From the NCBI RefSeq assembly GCF_023227765.1, contig NZ_JALKBZ010000004.1:1-64000 (forward strand): 64,000 nt of DNA, in the 5' to 3' direction. Below, one piece after another: positions 36,163 to 44,705 of this stretch; position 1 is the stretch's first letter, and each line of letters begins with the position of its first letter. A program made the position numbers and the translations under genes. The stretch is from Fuchsiella alkaliacetigena (lineage in GTDB: Bacteria > Bacillota > Halanaerobiia > Halobacteroidales > Acetohalobiaceae). The notes below the pieces were generated by a model. It made no database searches. It saw only the letters and a list, made by a program, of their open reading frames with translations, and was not told the origin of the DNA.

Positions 36163-36387
36163 TAGCTTAACCTCCTTGTTATTTATGTTAATATGTCATA
36201 AGTTATATAAGTATGGAGTTATTATATAGTTTGGAGTTTAGCTTGTCAAATATTCCTTTATTATAGGTGGCTAGGGCCCTAAAATGACTGACATCGGCTA
36301 GCACATTTTACTATACCAATCCTCCTTGAAATTTGCTATAATAGTTTGCAACTATAAGTTAAATAAAGCAAAATGAAAGGGGAGAAC

Positions 36388-37107
36388 TTGGAAGTGGGAA
36401 GATTAATTGAAAAAAGAATAATTGTTTATTTGTTGATTGTTAGTCTATTAGTTCCTTTTATGACAGGTTTTTTGCTGGTGGATACTGCTTGGGCCTTGGA
36501 AAGAGACGATTATAGGAATATTTTTAAAGGAATAGGAATGATATTTTTATTATCTTTATTAGGTAGAAGTTCAGATGCAGAGGCAGATATACCGGCTGAT
36601 GATGGTTTGACTGATTCTTCTGGGGAGGATTCAACAGATACAGACTATGAAGAAACGATACCTGATGAGAAAGAAGAAGATGATTCGTCATCTGAAGAAA
36701 TTCCAGTTTATTATCGTTATAATGCTGGACAAAGAGAGTTGGAGACTTTAGCTAGAGCAGTCTATTCCGAAGCCAGAGGAGAGAGTTATAAAGGACAGGT
36801 TGCAGTAGCTGCTGTAGTTTTAAACAGAGTTGATAGTAATGAGTTCCCTAATACTATTGATGGAGTTGTTTATCAGCGAACTAATGGTGCTTATGCTTTT
36901 TCAGCTGTTTTGGATGGACAGATTAATTTGACCCCTAATCAGATGGCTTATGATGCTGCTGAAGATGCTTTAAGAGGTTGGGATCCTAGCGGAGGAGCGC
37001 TTTATTATTATAATCCTCGTACTGCTACTGCTAGTTGGATTTTTGAGAATACAGAACCAATTAAAACTATTGGTCAACATTTATTTGCTCGCTTGCGAAC
37101 AAATTAA
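36388..37107 (+). CDS. Cell wall hydrolase, SleB-like (Hydrolase_2 family)
   Basis: The protein (239 residues from TTG 36388; 244 if ATG 36373 is used) has one N-terminal hydrophobic segment, an acidic low-complexity linker (about residues 60-115, rich in Asp, Glu and Ser), and a C-terminal Hydrolase_2 domain (about 120-239). That domain shows LARAVYSEARGESYKGQVAVAAVVLNRV, AYAFSAV and GALYYYNP. These enzymes are lytic transglycosylases; SleB acts on spore cortex. The linker is not a peptidoglycan-binding domain as in classical SleB, so vegetative wall turnover is equally likely. AAAGGGGAG at 36377-36384 favours the TTG. Confidence 0.82.
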   Translation: MEVGRLIEKRIIVYLLIVSLLVPFMTGFLLVDTAWALERDDYRNIFKGIGMIFLLSLLGRSSDAEADIPADDGLTDSSGEDSTDTDYEETIPDEKEEDDSSSEEIPVYYRYNAGQRELETLARAVYSEARGESYKGQVAVAAVVLNRVDSNEFPNTIDGVVYQRTNGAYAFSAVLDGQINLTPNQMAYDAAEDALRGWDPSGGALYYYNPRTATASWIFENTEPIKTIGQHLFARLRTN

Positions 37108-37228
37108 AAAATAATGTACATATCAACTTAGAGAAAGGGGGGGAGTTATTTTATTCCAGTATAATCTTCTCTGCTTATGAAAAGATAATAACAGTGATTT
37201 GGAGTTCAAATTATAAAGGAGGTAAAGC

Positions 37229-37390
37229 ATGAGTGAGTTTGCATGTGAAAACTGCGGAACTGAGTTTTCAGCTCCACTGTGTTGCGGAGAAGAGATGAGC
37301 AGTGCTGGAAATAGTTTTCTTTGTGAAGGATGCGGTCAGGTAATGGATGAAGTTTCTGCTGCTACAGAAGAAATAAATTGTTGTGAATAA
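37229..37390 (+). CDS. Cys-rich zinc-ribbon-like miniprotein, 53 residues
   Basis: The frame starts MSEFACENCGTEFSAPLCCG after an AAAGGAGG ribosome site and ends EEINCCE. It has nine cysteines: CENCG, LCCG, LCEGCG and a final CC. The spacing suggests one or two metal sites, probably zinc ribbon or rubredoxin-like knuckles. It is monocistronic and is followed within ten bases by a strong terminator. Function unknown; roles in metal storage or stress response are only guesses. Confidence 0.75.
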   Translation: MSEFACENCGTEFSAPLCCGEEMSSAGNSFLCEGCGQVMDEVSAATEEINCCE

Positions 37391-37397
37391 ACTCTTT

Positions 37398-37422
37398 TAA
37401 AAGCACCCTTAAGGGTGCTTTT
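37398..37422 (+). terminator. Terminator after the Cys-rich miniprotein gene
   Basis: AAAAGCACCCTT is followed at once by its exact complement AAGGGTGCTTTT, an unbroken palindrome with T-rich tail; it may act both ways. Confidence 0.9.
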
Positions 37423-37450
37423 ATTTGTTGGATATAAAAATTGCTTTTGA

Positions 37451-37480
37451 TTGATTTTAGGAGGGTATTTGTGCTATAAT
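37451..37480 (+). promoter_or_regulatory. Promoter of the uppP gene
   Basis: TTGATT at 37451-37456 and TG-extended TATAAT at 37475-37480 are 18 bases apart, about 50 bases before the start codon. Confidence 0.6.
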
Positions 37481-37531
37481 GTAGAATTGTAAGTGAAGTT
37501 TTTTACTTAAAAGATAGGTGGGAGGCTGAAG

Positions 37532-38305
37532 ATGAACTTAATTGAAGTAATAGCTTTAGGAATTGTGCAAGGAGTAGTAGATCCCTTGCCAATCAGTAGT
37601 TCGGGTCATCTGGTATTTGTACAGGAGTTTTTAGGGATTCATGAACGTTTAACATTAAGTATTTTTCTTCATTTTGGTAATTTATTAGCTATTGTAGCTG
37701 TATTTTGGCGGGATATAGTTGAAATCTTTAAATTTGATAAAGATTCTAACTATCCTAGATTTAGTAAATATATAATTATAGGTATTATTCCTGTCGGAGT
37801 AACAGGTGTTTTGTTTAAATCTTTTTTTGAAGGAGTATTTCGCCAGACAATAGTATTTGGGTTTATGTTATTAATTACTGGTGTTTTATTATGGCTCTCT
37901 GATAAAGTAATTAAAAAAGGTAAAACAATGGGTGAGATGAATATTAAGGATGCCCTAGTAGTTGGTTTAGCTCAGGTTACTGCTTTATTTCCGGGTTTAT
38001 CTCGTTCAGGGGTTACTATTACTACCGGACTTTTTAAGGGTTTGGATAGAGAACTAGCGGTTCGTTATTCTTTTTTAATGTCGATTCCGATTGTATTAGG
38101 AGCTACTTTATTAGAAAGTATAGAATTAATTCGATATGGAACTGGTGATGTAACTTTATTACAGATACTAGTGGGAACTTTATCTGCTTTGATTTCAGGT
38201 TATATTGCTATTAAATTATTGATGAAGGTTGTAGAGAATAAAAAAATGAGTTTTTTTGCTTATTATTGTTGGATATTAGGCTTGTTAGTGATACTGCTTG
38301 TATAA
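37532..38305 (+). CDS. uppP: Undecaprenyl-diphosphatase, UppP/BacA family
   Basis: The 257-residue membrane protein (about eight segments) has both active-site motifs: QGVVDPLPISSSGHLV near the start and FPGLSRSGVT around residue 150. UppP recycles the carrier lipid undecaprenyl pyrophosphate to the monophosphate for wall synthesis and gives bacitracin tolerance. The first motif usually reads QGLTEFLP; here Asp replaces the conserved second Glu and Pro follows. The enzyme is therefore slightly divergent but keeps an acidic residue. It is a single-gene unit. Confidence 0.87.
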   Translation: MNLIEVIALGIVQGVVDPLPISSSGHLVFVQEFLGIHERLTLSIFLHFGNLLAIVAVFWRDIVEIFKFDKDSNYPRFSKYIIIGIIPVGVTGVLFKSFFEGVFRQTIVFGFMLLITGVLLWLSDKVIKKGKTMGEMNIKDALVVGLAQVTALFPGLSRSGVTITTGLFKGLDRELAVRYSFLMSIPIVLGATLLESIELIRYGTGDVTLLQILVGTLSALISGYIAIKLLMKVVENKKMSFFAYYCWILGLLVILLV

Positions 38306-38417
38306 GTTAGCTATGGTATAAGGTTATATAATAACTTTAAATAAGATATTCTCAATATTCTGATTAGTAACAGATGGTAGGTTTTGTTTAGTAGGTATTT
38401 GTTTTGATAAATTAAGT

Positions 38418-38440
38418 CAAAAAAGAAGGATTCTTTTTTG
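38418..38440 (+). terminator. AT-rich hairpin between uppP and the radical SAM gene
   Basis: CAAAAAAGAA pairs perfectly with TTCTTTTTTG around a GGA loop. It may end the uppP transcript; the low GC content of the stem makes it weak. Confidence 0.5.
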
Positions 38441-38510
38441 CTTTGCCAGAAATATGAATAAAGCAAGTTTTTATTTTAATAATATCAATTATAAGTAAAG
38501 GAAGATGCTA

Positions 38511-40211
38511 ATGTTTACAGAAACAGATGTGGTTTTATTACATCCACCGAGTGTATATGATTTTCGCGAAAAAGCTATTCTTTATGGCCCGGTTAGTGAT
38601 TTAATTCCTTCTTCGCCAGTATTTGAGATGTACCCTTTGGGTTTTTTAACTATTCAAAGTTATTTAGAAGAGCGGGGTTATAGAGTTAGAATCGTTAATT
38701 TAGCTGTAAAGATGATGAGAAATGAAGACTTTGAGGTTAGAGAGTTTATTGCAGATTTAGACCCGCAGTTTTTTGGAATTGGCTTACACTGGCTTCCGCA
38801 TGCTCATGGTTCTTTGGAAGTAGCTAAGATAGTTAAGGAGGAGCATCCTGATACTCCGGTTGTTTTTGGAGGACTATCTTCTACTTATTTTCATGATGAG
38901 TTAATAGAATATTCACAGGTTGATTATGTATTGCGGGGTGACTGTACAGAGAAGCCTTTTCTGGAACTGTTAAAGAGTGTTAAGGATGATACTTCGCTAA
39001 GTAAGGTGCCTAATTTAACTTGGCAGCAAGATGGAGAGACGGTAGTTAATGAGCTTAGCTTTAATCCTGATAATTTAGACTATGTTGATTTGAGAACGGA
39101 TATTATGATTAAAAATGTACTGAAGTATCGAGATTTGGAGAGCATGCTCCCTTTTGATGGTTGGTTGCAGAATCCTATTACTACGGTTTTTTCAGTTAAG
39201 GGTTGTCAACAGGGCTGTGTAACTTGTGGACGTTCTAATTGTACTAATCAGCATTATAATCAGAGATCGGGCCCTATCTTTAGAAGTCCGGCTAGCTTAG
39301 CTAAGAATATTAAGGAAATAGCTACTTTTTCTCGTGGCCCAATTTTTATTATCGGAGATATCCGTCAGGCAGGCCAGGAGTATGCTGAGCAGCTTTTAGC
39401 TAAACTAAAACAGCTTAAGCTTAAAAATGAGATTATATTTGAACTATTTAGTCCAGCTTCAGCAGAGTTTTTAGAAGGCATAGATCAAGCAGTGAAAAAT
39501 TGGAGTTTAGAGCTTTCTCCAGAAAGCCATTGTGAAGAGGTTAGAGCAGCTCAAGATAAAGAAGTTTATTATACTAATCAAGAAATGGAAGCAACTTTGG
39601 ATATAGCAGCGGATTTGGACTGTAATAGAATCGATGTCTTTTTTATGATTGGACTGCCTAAACAGACGGTTCAATCGGTGCAGGAGACTATAGACTACTG
39701 TGAACATTTATTCAACAAGTATGATCAGCGATTATCCTGTTTTATTTCGCCAATGGGCCCTTTTCTAGATCCAGGTAGCTTAGCTTTTGAAAAGCCGGAG
39801 CTGATGGGTTATAAAAAGCTAGCTCATACCTTAGAAGATCATCGCCAACGTTTAACTAATCCTTCTTGGCAAGAAATATTAAGCTATGAAACAAAATGGA
39901 TGACTAGAAAGGAAATTGTAGAACAAACATATTCCGCAGCTGAAAGACTAAATGAATTAAAGCATAAGTATAATAGAATAGATGAAGCTACTAAAGAACA
40001 TGTAAGCCAAAGAATTAAAGATGCTAAGAAGTTAAAGGAGCTTTTGGATACTAAAGTGGCTGCTTTAGAGAGTGGGGAAGAGTTAAATTTAAAAGGAGAA
40101 TTTGATAAGTTTAGTATTTCTACTGTCTGTGATAAGACGGAATTGGACTGGACGACTAAGTTTATTAAATTTAAGTTTTGGGGAGTATTTAAGATGTTAT
40201 TTAGTTGGTAA
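38511..40211 (+). CDS. B12-binding-domain radical SAM protein
   Basis: The 566-residue protein has an N-terminal cobalamin-binding-like Rossmann domain (about 1-165; VVLLHPPSVYDF and IVFGGLSSTYFHDELI-type segments) and a radical SAM barrel with the 4Fe-4S motif CQQGCVTC (about residue 240). The C-terminal part (about 450-566) is charged and helical. The classical B12-binding DxHxxG is not seen, as is common in this class. It resembles the MJ_0865-like B12/rSAM family of unknown substrate. It stands alone, so no pathway can be read from neighbours. ATG 38511 fits the AAGGAA site better than ATG 38505. Confidence 0.83.
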   Translation: MFTETDVVLLHPPSVYDFREKAILYGPVSDLIPSSPVFEMYPLGFLTIQSYLEERGYRVRIVNLAVKMMRNEDFEVREFIADLDPQFFGIGLHWLPHAHGSLEVAKIVKEEHPDTPVVFGGLSSTYFHDELIEYSQVDYVLRGDCTEKPFLELLKSVKDDTSLSKVPNLTWQQDGETVVNELSFNPDNLDYVDLRTDIMIKNVLKYRDLESMLPFDGWLQNPITTVFSVKGCQQGCVTCGRSNCTNQHYNQRSGPIFRSPASLAKNIKEIATFSRGPIFIIGDIRQAGQEYAEQLLAKLKQLKLKNEIIFELFSPASAEFLEGIDQAVKNWSLELSPESHCEEVRAAQDKEVYYTNQEMEATLDIAADLDCNRIDVFFMIGLPKQTVQSVQETIDYCEHLFNKYDQRLSCFISPMGPFLDPGSLAFEKPELMGYKKLAHTLEDHRQRLTNPSWQEILSYETKWMTRKEIVEQTYSAAERLNELKHKYNRIDEATKEHVSQRIKDAKKLKELLDTKVAALESGEELNLKGEFDKFSISTVCDKTELDWTTKFIKFKFWGVFKMLFSW

Positions 40212-40329
40212 CGTAGATCGTTTTCTTTTTATTTAAAATATGCAGGAATTATTAATTAGGTCACGAACTTTTATATTACAAAGAGTTAATACTGGCTATT
40301 TTTGTTTTTGGAAGGAGGAGATTATTAAG

Positions 40330-40806
40330 ATGAGTAATGGTACGCAACAACTAATCGTTTTTAATTTAGGTGGTGAAGAATTTGGAGTTAAGATTACTAA
40401 GGTGCAGGAAATCATCAGGCTACAGGAGATTACCAAACTGCCTAATAGTTCTGACTTTATGTCTGGAATTATTAATTTGCGAGGAGATATTATTTCGGTA
40501 ATTGACTTAAGAAAACGCTTTGGAGTAGAAGAGGAGGATACTAAAAAGACCAGGATTATCATTGTAGAGATGGATAATCAAGATGTAGGTTTGATTGTGG
40601 ATTCAGTATCTGAAGTTCTGAGGATAGATCCTAATGATATTGAAGATGCTCCTCAAAAGATTGCTGGAATCAGGGGTGATTACCTAAAGGGAATTGGAAA
40701 AATAGATGATAGAATTATAATTTTATTAGCTTTGGATAAGTTACTAACTACCGAAGAAAAGATTGAGTTAGAGCAGGTTAGTGAAGATGTGGTTATAGAG
40801 GAATAA
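40330..40806 (+). CDS. cheW: Chemotaxis coupling protein CheW
   Basis: The 158-residue protein is a single CheW domain: QQLIVFNLGGEEFGVKITKVQEIIR, then FMSGIINLRGDIISVIDLRKRFG and DVGLIVDSVSEVL. CheW links chemoreceptors to CheA. The start at 40330 follows GGAGGAG; an open frame extends 30 codons upstream but carries no CheW-like sequence. It is the first gene of cheW-cheA-cheY-cheB; no receptor, cheR, cheC or cheD gene is in the window. Confidence 0.94.
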   Translation: MSNGTQQLIVFNLGGEEFGVKITKVQEIIRLQEITKLPNSSDFMSGIINLRGDIISVIDLRKRFGVEEEDTKKTRIIIVEMDNQDVGLIVDSVSEVLRIDPNDIEDAPQKIAGIRGDYLKGIGKIDDRIIILLALDKLLTTEEKIELEQVSEDVVIEE

Positions 40807-40831
40807 GCGTGATAAAGGAGGGCGTAAGATT

Positions 40832-43189
40832 ATGGATACGGATGAATTAAAGGAGCTGTATGCTACAGAATCTAGAGAACATTTAGAAATTTTGAATACC
40901 TCTCTTTTAGATTTAGAAAGTAATCCTAATAATTTGGAGATTATTAAAGAGCTGTTTAGGGCTGCTCATACTTTAAAAGGTATGGCTGGAACTATGGGTT
41001 TTGAAAAGGTCAGCAATTTAACTCACGTTATGGAGAATATCCTAGATAGGTTAAGAAATCAGGAAATGAATGTTAATACTGAAATTATAAATAGACTTTT
41101 TGAAGCAGTGGATACCTTAGAGATATTGATTAATGAAGGTGAAGATGCTGTAGCTGGTGAGTTAGCAGATGTAATTGATAATCTTAAAGGGTGTGCTAGT
41201 GGTGACTGTATTGATGAAATAGAAAGTACTTCTCAAGAAACTGTTGCTTTGGGAACGGATTATAGTGTGGGTCTAAATGCGGCAGAGATTGAGGCTGCTC
41301 AGGAGCTGTTAACAGAAGAATCAGTACCTTTATTATTAAAAGTAACCTTAGAGGAGGACTGTGCTTTTAGATCTTTGCGAGCTAAAATGGTAAGTGATGA
41401 GTTGGCTGAGTATAGCGAACTGTTAAAAGGTAATCCTCCTTTGGAAAACATTGAAGATGCTGAAGTAGGTCAGGTATTTCATATACTTTTGATTACAGAG
41501 ATGCTTCCTGAAGATATAGCAGAGCTGGTAGTAGGAATTTCTGAAATCAAAGAAGTAGAAACAGAGGTTATAGATAGTTTAGCAGACCTAAGTATAGAGT
41601 TTGAGTCAGAAAGCACTGGTGTTGAAGACTTTGCTTTAAATTTAGATGACCAAGAGATAGCTCAGGCTAAAGAAGAGATAGACTTGGAAGCAGGAACTAT
41701 CTACTTATTGAAAGTAACTTTGGATGATGGTTGTGTTTTTGAATCCTTGCGAGCTAAGATGGTTAGAGATGAACTAGATGAATTGGGAGAACTGATTAAG
41801 GGGAACCCTGCTTTAGAAAATATAGAAAATGCAGAGGTAGCTAAGGAGTTTTATATTCTTTTTGTAAGTGAAGCAGATTCAGACTCTATTTTAGAGGCTA
41901 TAGAAAGAATTTCTGAGATTGAAGACTTGGACTTAAAGAGAATTGAATCTTTAGCTCAGTTAAAAGAAGAGGAGCAGCAAAAGAAGGCTCAACAGCAGAA
42001 AAAAAGCACTGGTAGTTCTATCTCCCGTAAGTTGAAGTCTAGCAGTACTATTCGGGTTGATGTAGAGAGATTAGATGACTTAATGAACTTAGTAGCTGAA
42101 CTGGTAATTAAGCGTACTCAAGTAGAGTCTGTTGGAGAAAGCTATGAACTAGATGAGTTGAATAAACAGCTGAAGTCTTTAGGTAAGGTTACTACTGAGT
42201 TACAGGATTCGGTAATGAAAATGCGGATGGTGCCGATAAATATAGTTTTCAATCGTTTTCCACGGATGATTAGAGACTTAGCTCAGGAGTTAAATAAGGA
42301 AATCAATTTGGAAATTGAGGGAGAAGAAACAGAATTAGATAGAACTATTATTGATGAGATTGGTGATCCTTTAGTACATATTATTCGTAATGCAGTAGAT
42401 CACGGAATTGAAAGTCCTGAAGAAAGAAAAAAGGCAGGTAAGGACCCTGTTGGTACTGTTAAGATGTCAGCCTTTCACGAAGGTAATAATGTAATTATTG
42501 AAATTAAAGACGATGGAGGAGGGATCAATCCTGAGTATATTAAGCAGGAGGCCGTCAGTAAAGGAGTAGTTACTCGTGAGGAAGCGGAAAATCTCAGTGA
42601 CCAAGAGATAATTAATCTTATTTTTTCTTCTGGATTTAGCACTACTGAAGAAGTAAGTGATGTTTCTGGTCGTGGGGTAGGAATGGATGTAGTTAAAAAT
42701 AAAATTGAATCGTTAAGCGGTTCAGTTGATATTTATTCACAGGTAGGAGTAGGCTCTACTTTTACTATTAAACTTCCGTTAACCTTAGCTATTATTCAAG
42801 GATTTTTAATAGAAGTTGTGGAGCAAAAGTATGTGCTACCTTTGGATACTATTCAAGAGATTGTTAAGGTTACTGAGGAAGATATAAAGACTATCCGTCA
42901 AGAGGAAGTTATTCAAAGGCGAGGTACAGTAGTGCCTTTGATCTCTTTAAGAGAAGAACTTAATAAGCCTAGCTATGAACAGAAGCCGGAGCAGATTTCA
43001 GTAGTTGTAGTTCGGATTGGTGAGGAAAGTTACGGTTTAATTGTTGATTCTATTATTGGCCAGCAGGAAGTAGTAATTAAACGAATTAATGATTTATCAG
43101 ATGGAGTGGAAAAGATAGCAGGAGCTACTATTTTGGGTGACGGTAGTGTAGCTTTAATTATTGATATTGAAGAAATAACACATGGTTAG
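40832..43189 (+). CDS. cheA: Chemotaxis histidine kinase CheA with duplicated P2-like domain
   Basis: The 785-residue kinase has an HPt domain (1-105, phosphoacceptor His46 in RAAHTLKGMAG), two similar P2-like domains (about 167-250 and 286-375), the dimerisation domain (about 405-465), the ATPase (about 470-645; DPLVHIIRNAVDHGIE, GRGVGMDVV, G-box VGSTFTIKLPL) and a C-terminal CheW-like domain (about 650-785). It phosphorylates CheY and CheB in response to receptors. The P2 copies share LLKVTL, SLRAKMV and GNP-LENIE patterns, so an internal duplication has occurred; both should bind response regulators. Confidence 0.95.
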   Translation: MDTDELKELYATESREHLEILNTSLLDLESNPNNLEIIKELFRAAHTLKGMAGTMGFEKVSNLTHVMENILDRLRNQEMNVNTEIINRLFEAVDTLEILINEGEDAVAGELADVIDNLKGCASGDCIDEIESTSQETVALGTDYSVGLNAAEIEAAQELLTEESVPLLLKVTLEEDCAFRSLRAKMVSDELAEYSELLKGNPPLENIEDAEVGQVFHILLITEMLPEDIAELVVGISEIKEVETEVIDSLADLSIEFESESTGVEDFALNLDDQEIAQAKEEIDLEAGTIYLLKVTLDDGCVFESLRAKMVRDELDELGELIKGNPALENIENAEVAKEFYILFVSEADSDSILEAIERISEIEDLDLKRIESLAQLKEEEQQKKAQQQKKSTGSSISRKLKSSSTIRVDVERLDDLMNLVAELVIKRTQVESVGESYELDELNKQLKSLGKVTTELQDSVMKMRMVPINIVFNRFPRMIRDLAQELNKEINLEIEGEETELDRTIIDEIGDPLVHIIRNAVDHGIESPEERKKAGKDPVGTVKMSAFHEGNNVIIEIKDDGGGINPEYIKQEAVSKGVVTREEAENLSDQEIINLIFSSGFSTTEEVSDVSGRGVGMDVVKNKIESLSGSVDIYSQVGVGSTFTIKLPLTLAIIQGFLIEVVEQKYVLPLDTIQEIVKVTEEDIKTIRQEEVIQRRGTVVPLISLREELNKPSYEQKPEQISVVVVRIGEESYGLIVDSIIGQQEVVIKRINDLSDGVEKIAGATILGDGSVALIIDIEEITHG

Positions 43190-43201
43190 GAGGGAATTTA
43201 G

Positions 43202-43561
43202 ATGAGTACAGTTTTAATCGTTGATGATGCCCAATTTATGAGGACTATGTTATCTAAATTAGTTGAAGAAGAAGGTTATGAAGTGGTCGGAGAAGCTGTT
43301 AATGGAATAGATGCTGTGCAGAAATATCAGGAATTAAATCCAGACCTGGTGACTATGGATATTACTATGCCGGAAATGGATGGTATTGAGGCTATGGTTG
43401 AAATAAAGAAGGTTGATCCAGATGCTAAGATTATTGTTTGTAGTGCTATGGGTCAAAAGCCAATGGTGGTAGACGCTTTGGAGGCTGGTGCTGAAGACTT
43501 TATTGTTAAGCCGATTAAGCCGGAAAAGGTTAAAGAGGCTATGAAAAATATTTTAAGTTAG
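43202..43561 (+). CDS. cheY: Chemotaxis response regulator CheY
   Basis: This 119-residue single receiver domain has the acidic pair DD8-9, phosphoacceptor Asp53 in TMDITMPEMDG, the switch Ser/Thr in CSAMGQ, and Lys in IVKPIKP. Phospho-CheY binds the flagellar switch. It starts 12 bases after cheA with a TAGGAGG site. A start/stop spacing of 19 bases separates it from cheB. Confidence 0.95.
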   Translation: MSTVLIVDDAQFMRTMLSKLVEEEGYEVVGEAVNGIDAVQKYQELNPDLVTMDITMPEMDGIEAMVEIKKVDPDAKIIVCSAMGQKPMVVDALEAGAEDFIVKPIKPEKVKEAMKNILS

Positions 43562-43580
43562 TAACTAAAGAGGTGATTTT

Positions 43581-44645
43581 TTGGCCACGGAGATTGGGGT
43601 TTTAGTTGTCGATGATTCTGCTTTTATGCGAAAAATGATTTCTTCAATGCTGGATGTTGAGGGAATTAGAGTGATAGATACTGCTAGAAATGGTGAAGAT
43701 GCCATTAAAAAGCTGGAAAAACTAAGTCCAGATGTAATTACTCTTGATGTAGAGATGCCCCGAATGGATGGTTTAGAGTTTTTAGGTTGGTTGATGGATA
43801 AAAAACCAACTCCAACTATTATGTTGAGTAGTCTAACTCAAGAGAATAGTCGGACTACTATTGAAGCCTTAGAGCTAGGGGCTATTGATTTTATACCTAA
43901 ACCTTCAGGTTCTATTTCTTTAGATATTGAGGAGATAGAAGCCGACTTGGTTAAAAAAGTTAAGGTGGCTGCTCAGTCTAAGCTACTGGCTCAAGATAAG
44001 TTAGAAAAGAAAAGAGAAACTACTCCGAAAACAACCACAAGGACTGAAACTAAACGGAAAAGTAGTGTAAGTAGAGTTAAGGGTAAGCAGGAGCTATTGA
44101 TTATTGGAGCTTCTACTGGCGGGCCCAGAGCGCTTAAAGAGGTAATAACTAACCTTGAAAGTGGCTTTGGTTTAGGAGTTTTAGTAGTTCAACATATGCC
44201 GCCTAACTTTACCAAATCTTTAGCTGAAAGGTTAGATAGACTTTCTGCTTTAGAGGTTAAGGAGGCAGAGCCGGGAGATAAAATTAGGCCTGGTAAGGCC
44301 TTAATAGCGCCAGGGGATTATCATTTGTTGGTTAGAAAAAAGGGAGAGGTTGATATAGACCGCAGTGCTAAGCAGCATAATGTACGTCCAGCTATAGACT
44401 TGACTATGGAGTCAGCAGCGGAACATTATCCGGGGAGTATAATTGGAGTAGTTTTAACTGGAATGGGTCGCGATGGGACTCGAGGTCTGAAGGCAATTAA
44501 AAATGCTGGTGGTTATACTATTGCTCAGGATGAAGAAACTTCAGTAGTCTATGGAATGCCAAAGTCAGCTTTTGAGGCTGGAGTTGTGGATAGTGTTAAG
44601 TCTTTACCTTTAATCAGTACTGAAATTATGAAACTTACTAATTAA
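43581..44645 (+). CDS. cheB: Chemotaxis protein-glutamate methylesterase CheB
   Basis: The 354-residue protein has a receiver domain (Asp56 in TLDVEMPRMDG), a basic, low-complexity linker (about 140-165) and a CheB methylesterase domain (about 170-350). The catalytic triad is visible: Ser in GASTGGPRAL, His in VQHMPPNF and Asp in GMGRDGTRGL. CheB removes methyl groups from receptors. The start is TTG with AGAGGTGA before it. The partner methyltransferase CheR must be elsewhere. Confidence 0.95.
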   Translation: MATEIGVLVVDDSAFMRKMISSMLDVEGIRVIDTARNGEDAIKKLEKLSPDVITLDVEMPRMDGLEFLGWLMDKKPTPTIMLSSLTQENSRTTIEALELGAIDFIPKPSGSISLDIEEIEADLVKKVKVAAQSKLLAQDKLEKKRETTPKTTTRTETKRKSSVSRVKGKQELLIIGASTGGPRALKEVITNLESGFGLGVLVVQHMPPNFTKSLAERLDRLSALEVKEAEPGDKIRPGKALIAPGDYHLLVRKKGEVDIDRSAKQHNVRPAIDLTMESAAEHYPGSIIGVVLTGMGRDGTRGLKAIKNAGGYTIAQDEETSVVYGMPKSAFEAGVVDSVKSLPLISTEIMKLTN

Positions 44646-44666
44646 TAAACTGTATTATTAGCTTAG

Positions 44667-44698
44667 AAAGCCTTTAACCCGTCAGGATTAAAGGCTTT
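44667..44698. terminator. Bidirectional terminator between cheB and parC
   Basis: AAAGCCTTTAA pairs with TTAAAGGCTTT around a ten-base loop between the two convergent stop codons. Confidence 0.88.
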
Positions 44699-44705
44699 AT
44701 TGAAT

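Noticed and set aside
36241-36372. Possible attachment site at TAGGGCCCTA (36273-36280)
   Set aside because: The palindrome is one of many GGGCCC sites; no second copy flanking an island or integrase gene is in the window.
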